Assembly: GCA_013285595.1 (NCBI GenBank) | Contig: JABDHF010000012.1 | Location: 1-54,996 of the forward strand | Length of the DNA: 54,996 nt | From: Bacteroidota bacterium | GTDB taxonomy: Bacteria > Bacteroidota > Bacteroidia > Chitinophagales > Chitinophagaceae | Direction: 5' to 3' | Shown here: positions 33,090 through 42,607 of the stretch, piece after piece | How the letters are laid out: each line of letters begins with the position of its first letter | How positions within the stretch are numbered: the first letter of the stretch is position 1 | Program-made: the position numbers and the translations under genes | The notes under the pieces: model-generated | What the model was told of the DNA's origin: nothing | Seen by the model: only the letters and a program-made list of their open reading frames with translations | Databases searched by the model: none

Positions 33090-35114
33090 ATGAAAAAATT
33101 TACACTGATCATTGTCCTGCTTATTACTTCTCTGTCAAGCTCTTTTTGCCAGGATATATATACCTATGTTGCGGCAAGCACTGCCGGCGTTCCCTCATTT
33201 GTAGACCCTAACATTGCTACTGCAAGTAATTTAACGCCCATCGGCACTGGTACCAACACGCCATGTAGCCAGGGTTTTAGCGGCATTACCGGTTTTACGG
33301 GCGGATCATATAGCCCGGCTGGCGCCTGTATACAGGTGTCATTAACAGCAGCTGCAGGCTATACCATAAGTGCCACCGGCTTTACCGTTCATATCCGCAA
33401 TTCCAGTACAGGCCCTTCCATGGTACGCCTTGCCTATAGCACAGACGGTGGCGGATCGTGGATAGATGACGGCGTTGACTATACAAGCTTTACCGGCAAC
33501 TGTGCTACCACCGCTGCCGGTACCAACTTTATTAACTGGTCGCCTATCACGCCTACTAATCCTGCCATATTATTCAGGGTATATCCTTTTGCTGCTCCCG
33601 GCAGTACTGGTACTGTGCAGATATTTGATCTGCACATCATTGGCACTGTTCATCCGGCCTGTCTTGTGCTTCCTGCTGTTAGTATCACTCCGTCATCGGT
33701 CGATATTTGCACTGGTGGCAGCGGCGCTTCATTATTCGCTTCTGGCGCAGGTGTTAGCGGCACATATATATGGTCGCCTTCTACAGGGCTTTCTGCCGCT
33801 ACCGGCACATCAGTGGTTGCCAATCCCGGTGGGTCAGTTACTTATACGGTTACAGGTACTACCGCTGCAGGTTGCAGTAATACCGCCCAGGCCAATGTCA
33901 ATGTACATGCGCTACCCACTGCCAGCATCACAGTGGTTGGCCCTGCATCGTTTTGCCCCGGCAGCAGCACCTTGCTAAATGCTAACACAGGCGCTGGCTA
34001 TTCATATACATGGTATAACGGCACGTCAGTTATACCCGGCGCGGCAGGCAGCTCATACACTGTCACCACATCCGGCGATTATAAAGTAGTGGTTACAAAT
34101 TCTTTTGGCTGTTCGGCTACATCGGCTCCGGTTACTATATCGGTTGCCAGCCTGCCATCTGCGGTTATTACCCCGGTTGGTTCCACTACCTTTTGCGCAG
34201 GGCGCCATGTTGTGTTAAATGCTTCTGCAGGCGCAGGTAACAGTTACCAGTGGTTCAATGGTACAACTGCCATTCCGGGGGCTACTACTTCTTCATACGC
34301 TGATTCTGTAACCGGCAGCATTTCTGTAAGAGTTACCAGCGGGGTTGGCTGTTCGCATAATTCTGCTGCTGTAACTGCTACATCTATTGCGCTGCCATGG
34401 GTAGCGCCGGGCGGGCCTACATCATTCTGTGCAAATGGCAGTGTTGTTCTTACCGTGCATACCGTAGGCGCTGCGCCCGGCATTACGTACCAGTGGCAGC
34501 GTAGCGGCACTTATCTGCCAGGCGCTACCTCTTCCACATTTACCAGTAACCTCACAGGTAGCTACCAGGCTATAATCAATATAGGCTCAGGCGGCTGTAT
34601 CGATACTACAACTTCCGTAAACGTCCTTATTCATCCTAACCCGGTTCCGCCGGTCAGCTTTAATGGCACATTGGTACTCACCCCTAATAACTACCTTACC
34701 TACCAGTGGTCTGTGAATGGTGTAAATATTAATGGCGCTACTACATCTTCTATTCACCCGGTAACTGGCCTTAACAATGCACTTTACAAGGTTAAAGTAA
34801 CAGACAGCAACGGATGCACCGGTATTTCAAACGGGTTCATCCTTACAGGCACACACACATCCGGCGGCCTTGCTGTAGGCAATGTTAACAGCAGCGATAT
34901 AAAGATATATCCTAACCCTGCAAGTGCTTCCCTGTATGTAGAAGCCCCCGTTACCGTAAATGCAGTAATACTGAGCATGGACGGAAAAACAGTTAAAGAG
35001 CAGGCAGATGCACACGAGATCAACATTAGCGATCTTGCCAATGGTTTATACATCATTATGCTTTACAACGAAAATAATGAAAGGCTTTCTATACAAAAGA
35101 TCATTAAGCAATAA
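33090..35114 (+). CDS. Secreted Ig-like repeat protein with T9SS type A tail
   Basis: The 674-residue exported protein has a signal peptide (MKKFTLIIVLLIT, cleavage near SFC|Q). An N-terminal beta-sandwich of about 170 residues follows, with VHIRNSSTGPSMVRLAYSTD. Four or five Ig/PKD-like repeats of about 80 residues come next, with recurring FCPGSS-, FCAGRH- and FCANGS-type Cys motifs and YTWYNGTSVIPGA / YQWFNGTTAIPGA cores. The last 75 residues (IKIYPNPASASLYV, ILSMDGKTVKEQ, GLYIIMLYNENN, SIQKIIKQ) form a T9SS type A sorting domain. It is probably a surface-bound or released binding protein. A strong terminator follows. Confidence 0.88.
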   Translation: MKKFTLIIVLLITSLSSSFCQDIYTYVAASTAGVPSFVDPNIATASNLTPIGTGTNTPCSQGFSGITGFTGGSYSPAGACIQVSLTAAAGYTISATGFTVHIRNSSTGPSMVRLAYSTDGGGSWIDDGVDYTSFTGNCATTAAGTNFINWSPITPTNPAILFRVYPFAAPGSTGTVQIFDLHIIGTVHPACLVLPAVSITPSSVDICTGGSGASLFASGAGVSGTYIWSPSTGLSAATGTSVVANPGGSVTYTVTGTTAAGCSNTAQANVNVHALPTASITVVGPASFCPGSSTLLNANTGAGYSYTWYNGTSVIPGAAGSSYTVTTSGDYKVVVTNSFGCSATSAPVTISVASLPSAVITPVGSTTFCAGRHVVLNASAGAGNSYQWFNGTTAIPGATTSSYADSVTGSISVRVTSGVGCSHNSAAVTATSIALPWVAPGGPTSFCANGSVVLTVHTVGAAPGITYQWQRSGTYLPGATSSTFTSNLTGSYQAIINIGSGGCIDTTTSVNVLIHPNPVPPVSFNGTLVLTPNNYLTYQWSVNGVNINGATTSSIHPVTGLNNALYKVKVTDSNGCTGISNGFILTGTHTSGGLAVGNVNSSDIKIYPNPASASLYVEAPVTVNAVILSMDGKTVKEQADAHEINISDLANGLYIIMLYNENNERLSIQKIIKQ

Positions 35115-35139
35115 ACAATCAATTTAATAATATTCCATT

Positions 35140-35173
35140 CAGGAGCAGAGATTTTCTCTGCTCCTGTTTTTTT
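35140..35173 (+). terminator. Intrinsic terminator
   Basis: CAGGAGCAGAG (35140-35150) pairs with CTCTGCTCCTG (35156-35166) around ATTTT, and seven T residues follow. It is a canonical rho-independent terminator 26 bp after the Ig-like protein gene. Confidence 0.92.
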
Positions 35174-35590
35174 ACGTGGCATGTGTGTTGTTCTCTTAAG
35201 GGCAATGTTATTTGATCGGAAAGTCTAACGGACTTTAATGTGAATAGCCACCGGTGAAACCGGTGGAAAAAAACGAAAATATCAACTCCGAATGGAGTTG
35301 AACGACTTTCAGGCCAGGTAATTCCTTAACCTGGCCACAGTGCATGTAGGGGCAATCTCTTGCGGTTGCCCGGCTCCATACGATTTCACTAAAATCAGTT
35401 CTTACACTGATTCACCTGGCCTAACTTTCCCCTAAAAATGCCCGGCACTTTTAATCCGCACTTTGTAGCAACTTGCCAACTAATACCAGTTGTACATTGA
35501 AAGCACACCAATCACGCTAATGGCCCCTGGCCTTCAGGCCGTGGTAGAATGAATAATAATATAGGCTTTAGCCAAAAATTAAAAGCGAGT
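35174..35590. repeat. Array of short palindromes (REP-like intergenic element)
   Basis: About 400 bp without a gene hold a series of hairpins: AAGTC/GACTT at 35221-35235, CCACCGGT/ACCGGTGG at 35248-35266, CAACTCC/GGAGTTG at 35283-35300, GGCCAGGT/ACCTGGCC at 35312-35336, GGGCAA/TTGCCC at 35350-35371, GGCCT/AGGCC at 35529-35540 and GGCT/AGCC at 35564-35573. Each has a different stem. No reading frame is convincing. The density of palindromes suggests a composite REP-like element or a structured RNA. Confidence 0.6.
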
Positions 35591-35762
35591 GTGGTTTAAA
35601 TGTCCAAATGATATAAATCCATAGCAGTGAAACAAAATGAAAACTATAGCATCCGCTCCCCCAAAATGGCCCCGGAACCTAATATGGCAAAGCCTTTCAT
35701 TTTTGCAGGACTCTCCTATACCTTCCGTAGCGCGCAACATCTCTCTCCCCATGGCACGCCTG

Positions 35763-36146
35763 GGCGGGGCGTCGAAGGCGGAGGGTCGGGGAGAGGTCTT
35801 CACCACACAAGAAAAACACCCCATCCGCTCCCCCAAAATCATAGCAAAGCCCTTATCCATGGCCACTTTCATTTTTTATCAACCTCAGCCACCCATAGCA
35901 CACTCCGCTACTAAAAAGGCAACGCCCCCCGTTGTCGGTGTTTTCACCGACAATGGCGGGGCGTCGAAGGCGGAGGGTCTGGGAGAGGTCTTCACCACAC
36001 AAGAAAAACACCCCATCCGCTCCCCCAAAATCATAGCAAAGCCCTTATCCATGGCCACTTTCATTTTTTATCAACCTCAGCCACCCATAGCACACTCCGC
36101 TACTAAAAAGGCAACGCCCCGCCGTTGTCGGTGTTTTCACCGACAA
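35763..36146. repeat. Two tandem copies of a 192-bp repeat
   Basis: A 192-bp unit beginning GGCGGGGCGTCGAAGGCGGA runs from 35763 to 35954 and again from 35955 to about 36146, nearly identical. Each copy ends with the hairpin TTGTCGGTG-TTTT-CACCGACAA. Degenerate pieces continue to about 36360: AGAAAAACACCCCATCCGCT recurs a third time near 36270, and CAAAATCGCCTTAAAACACA occurs at about 36207 and 36299. An apparent 280-codon frame here is made only of these repeats and resembles no protein. Confidence 0.8.
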
Positions 36147-36416
36147 CTCTCGCACAGGACAGGTAACACTGATCACATAATAAACCCAACCACCCCACAG
36201 GTCACCCAAAATCGCCTTAAAACACAAGACAGCCAACACTTTCAATTTCGGATCATTGCTGTCTTCGCCGAACAAGAAAAACACCCCATCCGCTCCCCCA
36301 AAATCGCCTTAAAACACAAGCCAGCCAACACCTTCAATTTCGAACCGTCGTTGCAAGCCCAGGGCGCTACGCCGCATCTCCCTCACCTTTGGCGAAGGTC
36401 GGAAAGAGGCTTCGCA
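36147..36416. other. Gene-free stretch with degenerate repeat pieces
   Basis: This continues the repeat region. Shared blocks with the 192-bp unit and with each other show decay of the same element. I see no convincing coding sequence, RNA gene or transposase remnant. Confidence 0.55.
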
Positions 36417-36446
36417 GCAAAAAAAGCCCGCCATAACTGGCGGGCT
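36417..36446 (-). terminator. Intrinsic terminator for the minus-strand T9SS cargo gene
   Basis: On the minus strand AGCCCGCC and GGCGGGCT form an 8-bp stem with a 6-nt loop (plus-strand 36425-36446), followed by seven T residues. It lies 26 bp after the stop codon of the gene at 36472-37533. Confidence 0.9.
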
Positions 36447-36471
36447 GGATATATGCTATTGCGTTCGTTGC

Positions 36472-37533
36472 TTATCTAACAACAAACTTTGCAACTGTAG
36501 AGCTATTACCATTGCTCATTTTTGCAAAATACATACCTGCAGTTAAGTGAAGGCCGTTAACGGTTATTTTCTCTATGCCTGTTTGCGCGTTTATGTTTTC
36601 GGTATGGTGTATACGGCCTGTAAGGTCATAAATAACAAATGAGTAAGTCGCATCTGTCTCCGCACTGTATACAAAGTCAACCTTGTCTGAAGTGCTTTCG
36701 CCAAGAGTAACCAACGACAATGAAGGCTGTGCAGAAACGGTGCTGACACCATCCTTTGTGCCTGCTGTGCCTGTCCACGTAAGCTTGAAGTCGTCGATAC
36801 CTGTGCAGGTACGTGTGCCACCGCCTGTAGTTGCTGCTAGATCCACGATCCTTATCCAAACTTCCTGCGATTTATTATCAAGCGCCGTACCGAAACTTGC
36901 GGTAACTGTATCGTTCTTAAAAGTATAACCTCCTGTTGTAAGGCCACTCGTTCCCAGTATAGAACTGGCGGGTGTATATACTGTAGGGCTTGCGCCCACA
37001 CCCGCGTCTACTGTCCATGCTGTCACGCTTGGGTTGGTATAGTCTAACGACTGTAACTGGAATTGTACGCCAAGGCCTGTAATGCCGGCAGTATTTGCCA
37101 GGTGAAGAACGAATGCCGGGCCGCCAGAGCCTGCAGACGGATCAAAGCCGGCAAAGCTTGTTTGTTTAACAGCAAAAGCCCTGTTGGCTTGCGTACGTTG
37201 TACACCGCCAGTGTCAGTAGGATGCGAAACATCTGCAGAGGCCGAATTTTTGAAACCCTTGCCATAGATATCTGCGCCATAATACGGAGTAGCGATGCCG
37301 CCGGTTATAGAGTCTGCCCATACGCCGAATTTTGTAGAATTACTCCATGTCCATATGGTACCAATAGATGATGCCGTAGCTCCGGAATAGCCGCCCCAGC
37401 CTGTAGGAAGGCCCATCGATGTGGTGAGCGTGTTAAAGTCTTGCGTGTAGGGTGATGCTCCCGAAAGGTGAAGCTGGGCATGTGCTGCAAACGCAGTTGC
37501 CGCGAAAGATAAAAGTAGAGCTATTTTTTTCAT
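36472..37533 (-). CDS. Secreted beta-sandwich protein with T9SS type A tail
   Basis: The 353-residue exported protein starts MKKIALLLS with a signal peptide ending AHA|Q. Its N-terminal domain (about residues 20-250) begins LSGASPYTQDFNTLTTSMGL and ends TGIDDFKLTWTG. I know this TQDFNTL...DDF pattern from lectin-like beta-sandwich domains, including those attached to secreted nucleases in Bacteroidota. No catalytic motif is visible. The last 80 residues (FVIYDLTGRIHHTENI, GMYFAKMSNGN, VAKFVVR) are a T9SS type A sorting domain. I chose the ATG at 37533. It sits downstream of the DUF5689/TonB operon but behind a separate terminator, so it is probably transcribed on its own. Confidence 0.85.
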   Translation of the reverse strand: MKKIALLLSFAATAFAAHAQLHLSGASPYTQDFNTLTTSMGLPTGWGGYSGATASSIGTIWTWSNSTKFGVWADSITGGIATPYYGADIYGKGFKNSASADVSHPTDTGGVQRTQANRAFAVKQTSFAGFDPSAGSGGPAFVLHLANTAGITGLGVQFQLQSLDYTNPSVTAWTVDAGVGASPTVYTPASSILGTSGLTTGGYTFKNDTVTASFGTALDNKSQEVWIRIVDLAATTGGGTRTCTGIDDFKLTWTGTAGTKDGVSTVSAQPSLSLVTLGESTSDKVDFVYSAETDATYSFVIYDLTGRIHHTENINAQTGIEKITVNGLHLTAGMYFAKMSNGNSSTVAKFVVR

Positions 37534-37622
37534 TTTTTCTGGATTTTGCACAAAAGTCAGCGTATAATGTTTCCTGAATGTGTCCCCAGTGTTAAGAAAA
37601 GGTTAGCCCATTGTTTCCAGAT

Positions 37623-37648
37623 AAAAAAGCCCCGCATTTGCAGGGCTT
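37623..37648 (-). terminator. Intrinsic terminator of the TonB receptor-DUF5689 operon
   Basis: The minus strand reads AAGCCCtGC-AAAT-GCgGGGCTT followed by a run of T residues (plus-strand A-run from 37623). It lies about 25 bp after the DUF5689 gene stop. Confidence 0.85.
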
Positions 37649-37672
37649 GGTAATATAGGTCTCCTTATATAT

Positions 37673-38512
37673 CTAAGGGCAGTCTGTTGGTCTCGGGTTA
37701 TTTAAATGAATATCTGTAGTATCGCGGATCAGTAACTGTGGCGTTGTGTAGATAGAGTAGATACAGGTAATAGTTCCGTTGCCACTCGGCACTACATATG
37801 GTTGGAAGGTTGCGTAGCCGCTATTGTACATCTGGTAAAGGCCAGCAGTATTAGGGCAGTCGTGTACAAAACGGGCTGTGGCAGTGCTGATAGTAGATGG
37901 TGCGGCATAAGGCAAATTTAGAGCCCCTGCGTCAAACTCCATATTTTCAAGCTCTACAAGCATATTAAGATACGGCCCTCCGTTTGATGCCAGGTCTGTC
38001 AGGCGTACTTTTACAGGTGTTACCGTATTAGGGTAAGATGCTTTGATTATAGTAGTAGGAAGAAATGACGGTGGTATACCATTTGTTGAGAAAGGGCCGG
38101 CGCCTGGCACAACCGAATAGGCGATCTCTGGCAACCCCTTATAGTTCACTATTATAAGCCCTTTCAGCTTTATGTATACTTTCCTGCCTATAGGGTAGTC
38201 GTTATACAGGTTAGTTTGTGCAATAGTAACAGCGATACCACCAGTAGAGTCCTGTATTATTATTTGCTTATAAAAATTACCGGAGCGGTCATCGGCAGTT
38301 ACAATGCCGTATATGGTGCTGTCTCCCAGTGTTGCGTACTGGCCTGCTTGCATGCTCAGTGCCATAGACGACAATTGGGCTATAGTCATGTTTACCGGTA
38401 CGTTCGGGTCGTACTTAGACACGCTGAGCGGCGTATCGAAATTGTTCTTTACGCAGGAGTTAAAGACGGCGCTGATAGCGAGTAACCCTATAGTAAAACG
38501 GAGAGCTTTCAT
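37673..38512 (-). CDS. DUF5689 domain lipoprotein
   Basis: A 279-residue lipoprotein with a signal peptide and lipobox (VFNSC, Cys20), so it is probably anchored in the outer membrane. The DUF5689 domain occupies most of the mature part. It appears as two beta-barrel (OB-like) halves: one with IYGIVTADDRSGNFYKQIII and IQDSTGGIAV, a second with VKVRLTDLASNGGPYLNMLV and ending PQLLIRDTTDIHL. In Bacteroidota this family commonly occurs beside TonB receptors and secreted nucleases. Here it starts 26 bp after the TonB receptor gene and shares its transcript. A surface substrate-binding role is inferred. Confidence 0.85.
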   Translation of the reverse strand: MKALRFTIGLLAISAVFNSCVKNNFDTPLSVSKYDPNVPVNMTIAQLSSMALSMQAGQYATLGDSTIYGIVTADDRSGNFYKQIIIQDSTGGIAVTIAQTNLYNDYPIGRKVYIKLKGLIIVNYKGLPEIAYSVVPGAGPFSTNGIPPSFLPTTIIKASYPNTVTPVKVRLTDLASNGGPYLNMLVELENMEFDAGALNLPYAAPSTISTATARFVHDCPNTAGLYQMYNSGYATFQPYVVPSGNGTITCIYSIYTTPQLLIRDTTDIHLNNPRPTDCP

Positions 38513-38538
38513 TGTATTATAATTAAGTAATTAAAAAA

Positions 38539-41388
38539 TTAAAACTTTAGCGTAATGTTTAAATAGAAATTGATGCCATAACCATACTGGTACACGTTAG
38601 CAAACTTGTCAGGGTTTTTATATGTAAAGTCGTAGCGAAACTGCTCACTACCTCTTACTATCACATCCCTGTTGTTAAGCAGGTTGCTGATGCCCGCATT
38701 AATATACAGCACAGTATTGGTGCCGGTATTTTTCTTCACAAAATCAGACATGCGCGACAGTTGGAACGACTTGCCACCATGAAGGTCTATGGTGAATGCG
38801 GCAGGCAGTTTTTCCTGGGTCAGTATCTCTTGCATCTGCATGGAGTTAACAGGCAGAGTACCTATAGCTTCCTGCGTGCGGCGGTTAGGGTTTATTTGCA
38901 CATAGTTACGGTCGAAATAGTTGAAGTTGATAGAAGCAAACCAGTTGTTTTTAGGGCGGTAATTAATAGCCGCAGTATATGCAGACTGCGGCCCGGCAGC
39001 CAGGTAATAGTTTTTGATATAAGCCTTCGACGATGTGCCGTGCTGCAAGGTATCGTTGTCCAGGTACACATTTATATCCGGCCTGTTCGAATAAACAGCT
39101 TTACCAATAGCCGCAACACCGGTTACAGATATGTCGCGGTTTATACGGTAGTTGAGCATCAGCTCCGTACCTATGGATTTCGTGTTCTCATGCTGCATAG
39201 CATAGTTCACAAAGGTCATGTATGCCGGGTCGTCATCATAAAAGCGTTTGATCTCGGTAGCATCCTGCACATTGGTCATATAGCCCACCACACGGGCGCT
39301 TATTTTATTAGACTTCATAAGGTAGCCACCTTCTATAGATTCGGTTTTTTGTACAGTAGGGTTAGCCACAGTGTAGTCGCGGGTAGCAGCAGATATGTAA
39401 GTGTTATCCACGGTAGGCGGGGTAACGATGTAAGCTGCATTCACAAAGAGGAAGTTCTTTCTGTCTATCTTGTAAGTGATACCACCTTTAACTGCATAGT
39501 CAAAGAAGTTATAAGTAGTGCTTTTTCCATAAGAGTTGTTTGGGAATAAGCCGTTTCTCATAAACCCTTCCCGGTTAAATGCGTCGTCGCCCACCGTTAC
39601 CGCAGCAAACAGGTCGAAACGGTCAACGTTATATTGTGCCTGTCCCCATACTTTCGTTGTGTTCACACGAATGTCATAATCATAGTCATATTTGTCGCCG
39701 GTATGTATTACAGCATTCGGGTTGTTAAGGTTATTCTGAATGTAGTTAGGGTTGCCCACATATTGCAGCGAGGCAAACTGGTTGTAGTTTACAAAAAAGT
39801 CACCGCCCAGCAGGTCGGTAAGCTGTTTGTATATCTCAGTTTTCTGAGAGTAGAAGGTTACTCCGCCATATAGCGTTGTATGTTCATTTAGCGCATGCTC
39901 CACATTGGTGTTGAATGTGAACTTCTTAAGGTCATGTACCTTATCGCCCATCACGTACAGCGATTGGTTGCCGGTAACATTGTTGCCGGGAGTGCCATTT
40001 ACATTATATACCGTTTGCTTGTCGGCCAGGTTTACCTGGTACAGCCTGTCCCAGTTGATCTGCAACAGCTCCGGGTTAGCCATTATATTCTGCTTTACCG
40101 CATTTCCCAGCACTGAGTCTGGTGGCACCATAGTGTAATAGTAGCTAGGCATGTTCCGGTAATAATTGCGGTATGGGCTCGATGCGTTGTACCCGTCGAG
40201 GGCCGATGTTCTGTCCTTGCCAAACTGGTACCCCAAAGCCGTGTTCCACCTTGTTTTATCAGAAGGTTTGTATTCATAATTGAATATGGTCGTTGGCTGA
40301 TACACATTTTCAATAGAGGATGAACGTTTAGATCGCTGCCCGTTCGCATTTGCCTGGTATCCCCAGTCTGAATTGTAGTAATTATCCTTAGCCAGGTCGT
40401 AGCTTTCCTGTGTGGCATAAGCTGCTCTTGCCTGTTTCAGCGGCACTCCAAATGTTGTCAGGTTAAACATTCCTTTACCTATTTTTTTGCTTGCTCCGGC
40501 GTAGTAGGCATAGCCATCGGTATAGGTACCAGGTACATACCCTTCCTTTGCCCAATGCTTGTTTGCAGATAAGGTAAACGCCCAACCATTTTTCATAAGG
40601 CCAGTGCTGGTGGTGAACATGATACGGTGCTTGTAGGTATGGTCAGTTTCTGTATAGCTTATCCTGGTCTCGTGCGAGAAATCAGCGGCGGTAGCGGCTA
40701 TATAGGTAGAGCCGGTGGTGCCGCCAAAAGTGTAGGGAGAAGCTTCCAGGCCGTATCTAACATCGCGGCCACGAAATACATCGGTCTGGTTGCCCAGCTG
40801 CTGCCCCCACGATAGAAAGCCTGTTTGCGCATTATTTATAGTAATACCGTTTATCTCCGCTTCGTTTTGGTTGCGCTGGCCGCGGGGTTTAAAAAAATAG
40901 CCGCCAAAGATATATACCGTTGTAGCTACAAAAGGATCGCGGCTGGCGATCAGCAATTCCTCCCCACCTGATATAGCTCCATCGCTGGCATCAGACCCGG
41001 ATGTATTGTTATCTGTAACCGAGATGGTAGGTATCTCACCATTGTCAATAGCCACATCGCGCTCATTAGGCGTTACGCTCACATCTTTAATGTCTACTAC
41101 GTCAGCATTAACCGAGACATCCAGGGTGTCTTTTTTTACACCTAAGCCGCTAATAACTAGTTTGTAATTGCCAAATGGCACTTCACTCAGTTCGAAGTTT
41201 CCTTCACCATCTGCGTTTGTAAATACATTAAGATCAGGTATCGACACTCTTGCATCGTTAAAAGGCGTTTTTGTAGCGGTATTGATCAGCTTTCCTTTTA
41301 CAAGGCCAGTTTTCTTTAACTCCTGGGCAATTGAAAAAGTAGAAATTATAAGCAACAGGGCGATGATCGCCAATGATTTTTGCCTCAT
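38539..41388 (-). CDS. TonB-dependent outer-membrane receptor with carboxypeptidase-regulatory N-domain
   Basis: The 949-residue outer-membrane transporter has a signal peptide ending SIA|Q. A carboxypeptidase-regulatory-like beta domain follows (about 30-100: GLVKGKLINTATKTPFNDAR, GEGNFELSEVPFGNYKLVIS), then a plug region with GITINNAQTGFLSWGQQ, then a long beta-barrel rich in aromatic strands ending in Phe (FYLNITLKF). No SusD-like partner is adjacent; instead a DUF5689 lipoprotein follows. Divergently placed downstream genes encode two secreted nucleases, suggesting nucleotide, oligonucleotide or phosphate import. The substrate cannot be read from sequence. Confidence 0.92.
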   Translation of the reverse strand: MRQKSLAIIALLLIISTFSIAQELKKTGLVKGKLINTATKTPFNDARVSIPDLNVFTNADGEGNFELSEVPFGNYKLVISGLGVKKDTLDVSVNADVVDIKDVSVTPNERDVAIDNGEIPTISVTDNNTSGSDASDGAISGGEELLIASRDPFVATTVYIFGGYFFKPRGQRNQNEAEINGITINNAQTGFLSWGQQLGNQTDVFRGRDVRYGLEASPYTFGGTTGSTYIAATAADFSHETRISYTETDHTYKHRIMFTTSTGLMKNGWAFTLSANKHWAKEGYVPGTYTDGYAYYAGASKKIGKGMFNLTTFGVPLKQARAAYATQESYDLAKDNYYNSDWGYQANANGQRSKRSSSIENVYQPTTIFNYEYKPSDKTRWNTALGYQFGKDRTSALDGYNASSPYRNYYRNMPSYYYTMVPPDSVLGNAVKQNIMANPELLQINWDRLYQVNLADKQTVYNVNGTPGNNVTGNQSLYVMGDKVHDLKKFTFNTNVEHALNEHTTLYGGVTFYSQKTEIYKQLTDLLGGDFFVNYNQFASLQYVGNPNYIQNNLNNPNAVIHTGDKYDYDYDIRVNTTKVWGQAQYNVDRFDLFAAVTVGDDAFNREGFMRNGLFPNNSYGKSTTYNFFDYAVKGGITYKIDRKNFLFVNAAYIVTPPTVDNTYISAATRDYTVANPTVQKTESIEGGYLMKSNKISARVVGYMTNVQDATEIKRFYDDDPAYMTFVNYAMQHENTKSIGTELMLNYRINRDISVTGVAAIGKAVYSNRPDINVYLDNDTLQHGTSSKAYIKNYYLAAGPQSAYTAAINYRPKNNWFASINFNYFDRNYVQINPNRRTQEAIGTLPVNSMQMQEILTQEKLPAAFTIDLHGGKSFQLSRMSDFVKKNTGTNTVLYINAGISNLLNNRDVIVRGSEQFRYDFTYKNPDKFANVYQYGYGINFYLNITLKF

Positions 41389-41423
41389 GAAGAAAGAGAA
41401 GTTGTAAAGATTAAATCAGGCTG

Positions 41424-41431
41424 CAAAACTA
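41424..41431 (-). promoter_or_regulatory. Bacteroidota -7 promoter element for the TonB receptor gene
   Basis: The minus strand reads TAGTTTTG (TAnnTTTG), 35 bp upstream of the receptor start codon at 41388. A matching -33 was not clear. Confidence 0.4.
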
Positions 41432-41561
41432 TGAAGGTGCCAAGTGCAGTAGTGTTTTGTATAGTTATGTTATCATTAAGAGAAAATAAACATTAGGTTA
41501 CTAAATTGTTTACGGTCGCGTTTTGTACTTCCATTTCTATTCCTTTGCGAAAATTTCCGGC

Positions 41562-42599
41562 ATGGCCCATAAACTATTACTTGTTGCGCTTTTTTGTTTT
41601 CTGAATAATGATGTTTTTGCACAAAGCGAATACAAGGTAATGGCGGTAGGGTTTTATAACTGCGAGAACCTTTTTGACACCATACACGATGCCCGGAAAA
41701 AGGATGAAGACTTTACACCTAATGGCAGTTACCACTATACAAGCGAAGTATATAAGCAGAAGCTGCATAATATAGCTACTGTATTCCAGAAGCTGGGTAC
41801 TGATGTAACCCCCGATGGAGCTGCAATAGTAGGAATGGCCGAAGTAGAAAACGACCAGGTGCTGAAAGACCTTGTAGAACAACCAGAGCTAAAAGGGCGG
41901 CACTACAAATACGTATGGTTTTACACACCCGACGAGCGTGGCATAAGCACCGCTATGATCTACAGCCCCAAATACCTGAAAATACTAACGGAGACACCCA
42001 TCCACGTGCCAACGGAGAAATTACCCGCCAAGCGAACTACCCGGGATATACTTCATGTATATGGTATACTGGCAGGAGATACCGTGCATATACTTGTAAA
42101 TCACTGGCCCTCAAAATTCGGCGGCGAAGCTTCAAGTGAAGCTGGCAGGAAGCTTGCCGCCACGATGGTTAAGAACACGGTAGATACCATATTGCAGCAG
42201 AACCCTGAAAGTAAGATACTGATAATGGGCGATTTTAACGATAACCCTACCAGCGACGGTATAGTAAATGTGATCAATGCAAAGGCAGAGAAAAGCGACG
42301 TGGGATTAACCGACATTTACAACCCCTGGATCAAAATGTATAAGAAAGGCCTGGGTACAGAAAACTACCACGAAGAATGGAACCTGATAGACCAGATAAT
42401 GATATCGGGCTCATTGTTGAAAAATGATAATAATAAGTGGAAATACTACAAGCACGAAATATACAGCCGCGATTTTCTTATAAACAGGCTGGGCCGCAAT
42501 AAAGGATTGCCACACAGGTCTTTCACAATGGCACATACATGGGACAATGGCTATAGCGACCACTTTCCCGTATTAATGTACCTTGTGGAAAAGAAATAA
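41562..42599 (+). CDS. Secreted endonuclease/exonuclease/phosphatase-family protein
   Basis: The 345-residue protein starts MAHKLLLVALF with a signal peptide ending near VFA|Q. The EEP fold motifs are all visible: GFYNCENLFDTI, MAEVENDQVLKDL with the metal-binding Glu, VNHWPSKFGG, IMGDFNDNPTSDGIV and the terminal YSDHFPVLMYL. It belongs to the secreted EEP group common in Bacteroidota, which includes extracellular DNases and phosphodiesterases. I chose the ATG at 41562, since the upstream extension lacks a signal-like start. It is divergent from the TonB receptor and converges on the S1/P1 nuclease, with only 8 bp between stops. Confidence 0.92.
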   Translation: MAHKLLLVALFCFLNNDVFAQSEYKVMAVGFYNCENLFDTIHDARKKDEDFTPNGSYHYTSEVYKQKLHNIATVFQKLGTDVTPDGAAIVGMAEVENDQVLKDLVEQPELKGRHYKYVWFYTPDERGISTAMIYSPKYLKILTETPIHVPTEKLPAKRTTRDILHVYGILAGDTVHILVNHWPSKFGGEASSEAGRKLAATMVKNTVDTILQQNPESKILIMGDFNDNPTSDGIVNVINAKAEKSDVGLTDIYNPWIKMYKKGLGTENYHEEWNLIDQIMISGSLLKNDNNKWKYYKHEIYSRDFLINRLGRNKGLPHRSFTMAHTWDNGYSDHFPVLMYLVEKK

Positions 42600-42607
42600 A
42601 AGGCCCG

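Noticed and set aside
35637-36479. 280-codon plus-strand frame
   Set aside because: It translates the 192-bp tandem DNA repeat and its decayed pieces, has no protein-like domain, and runs into the convergent terminator and the neighbouring gene.
38761-39549. 262-codon plus-strand frame
   Set aside because: It is antisense to the barrel of the TonB receptor, with no recognisable domain.
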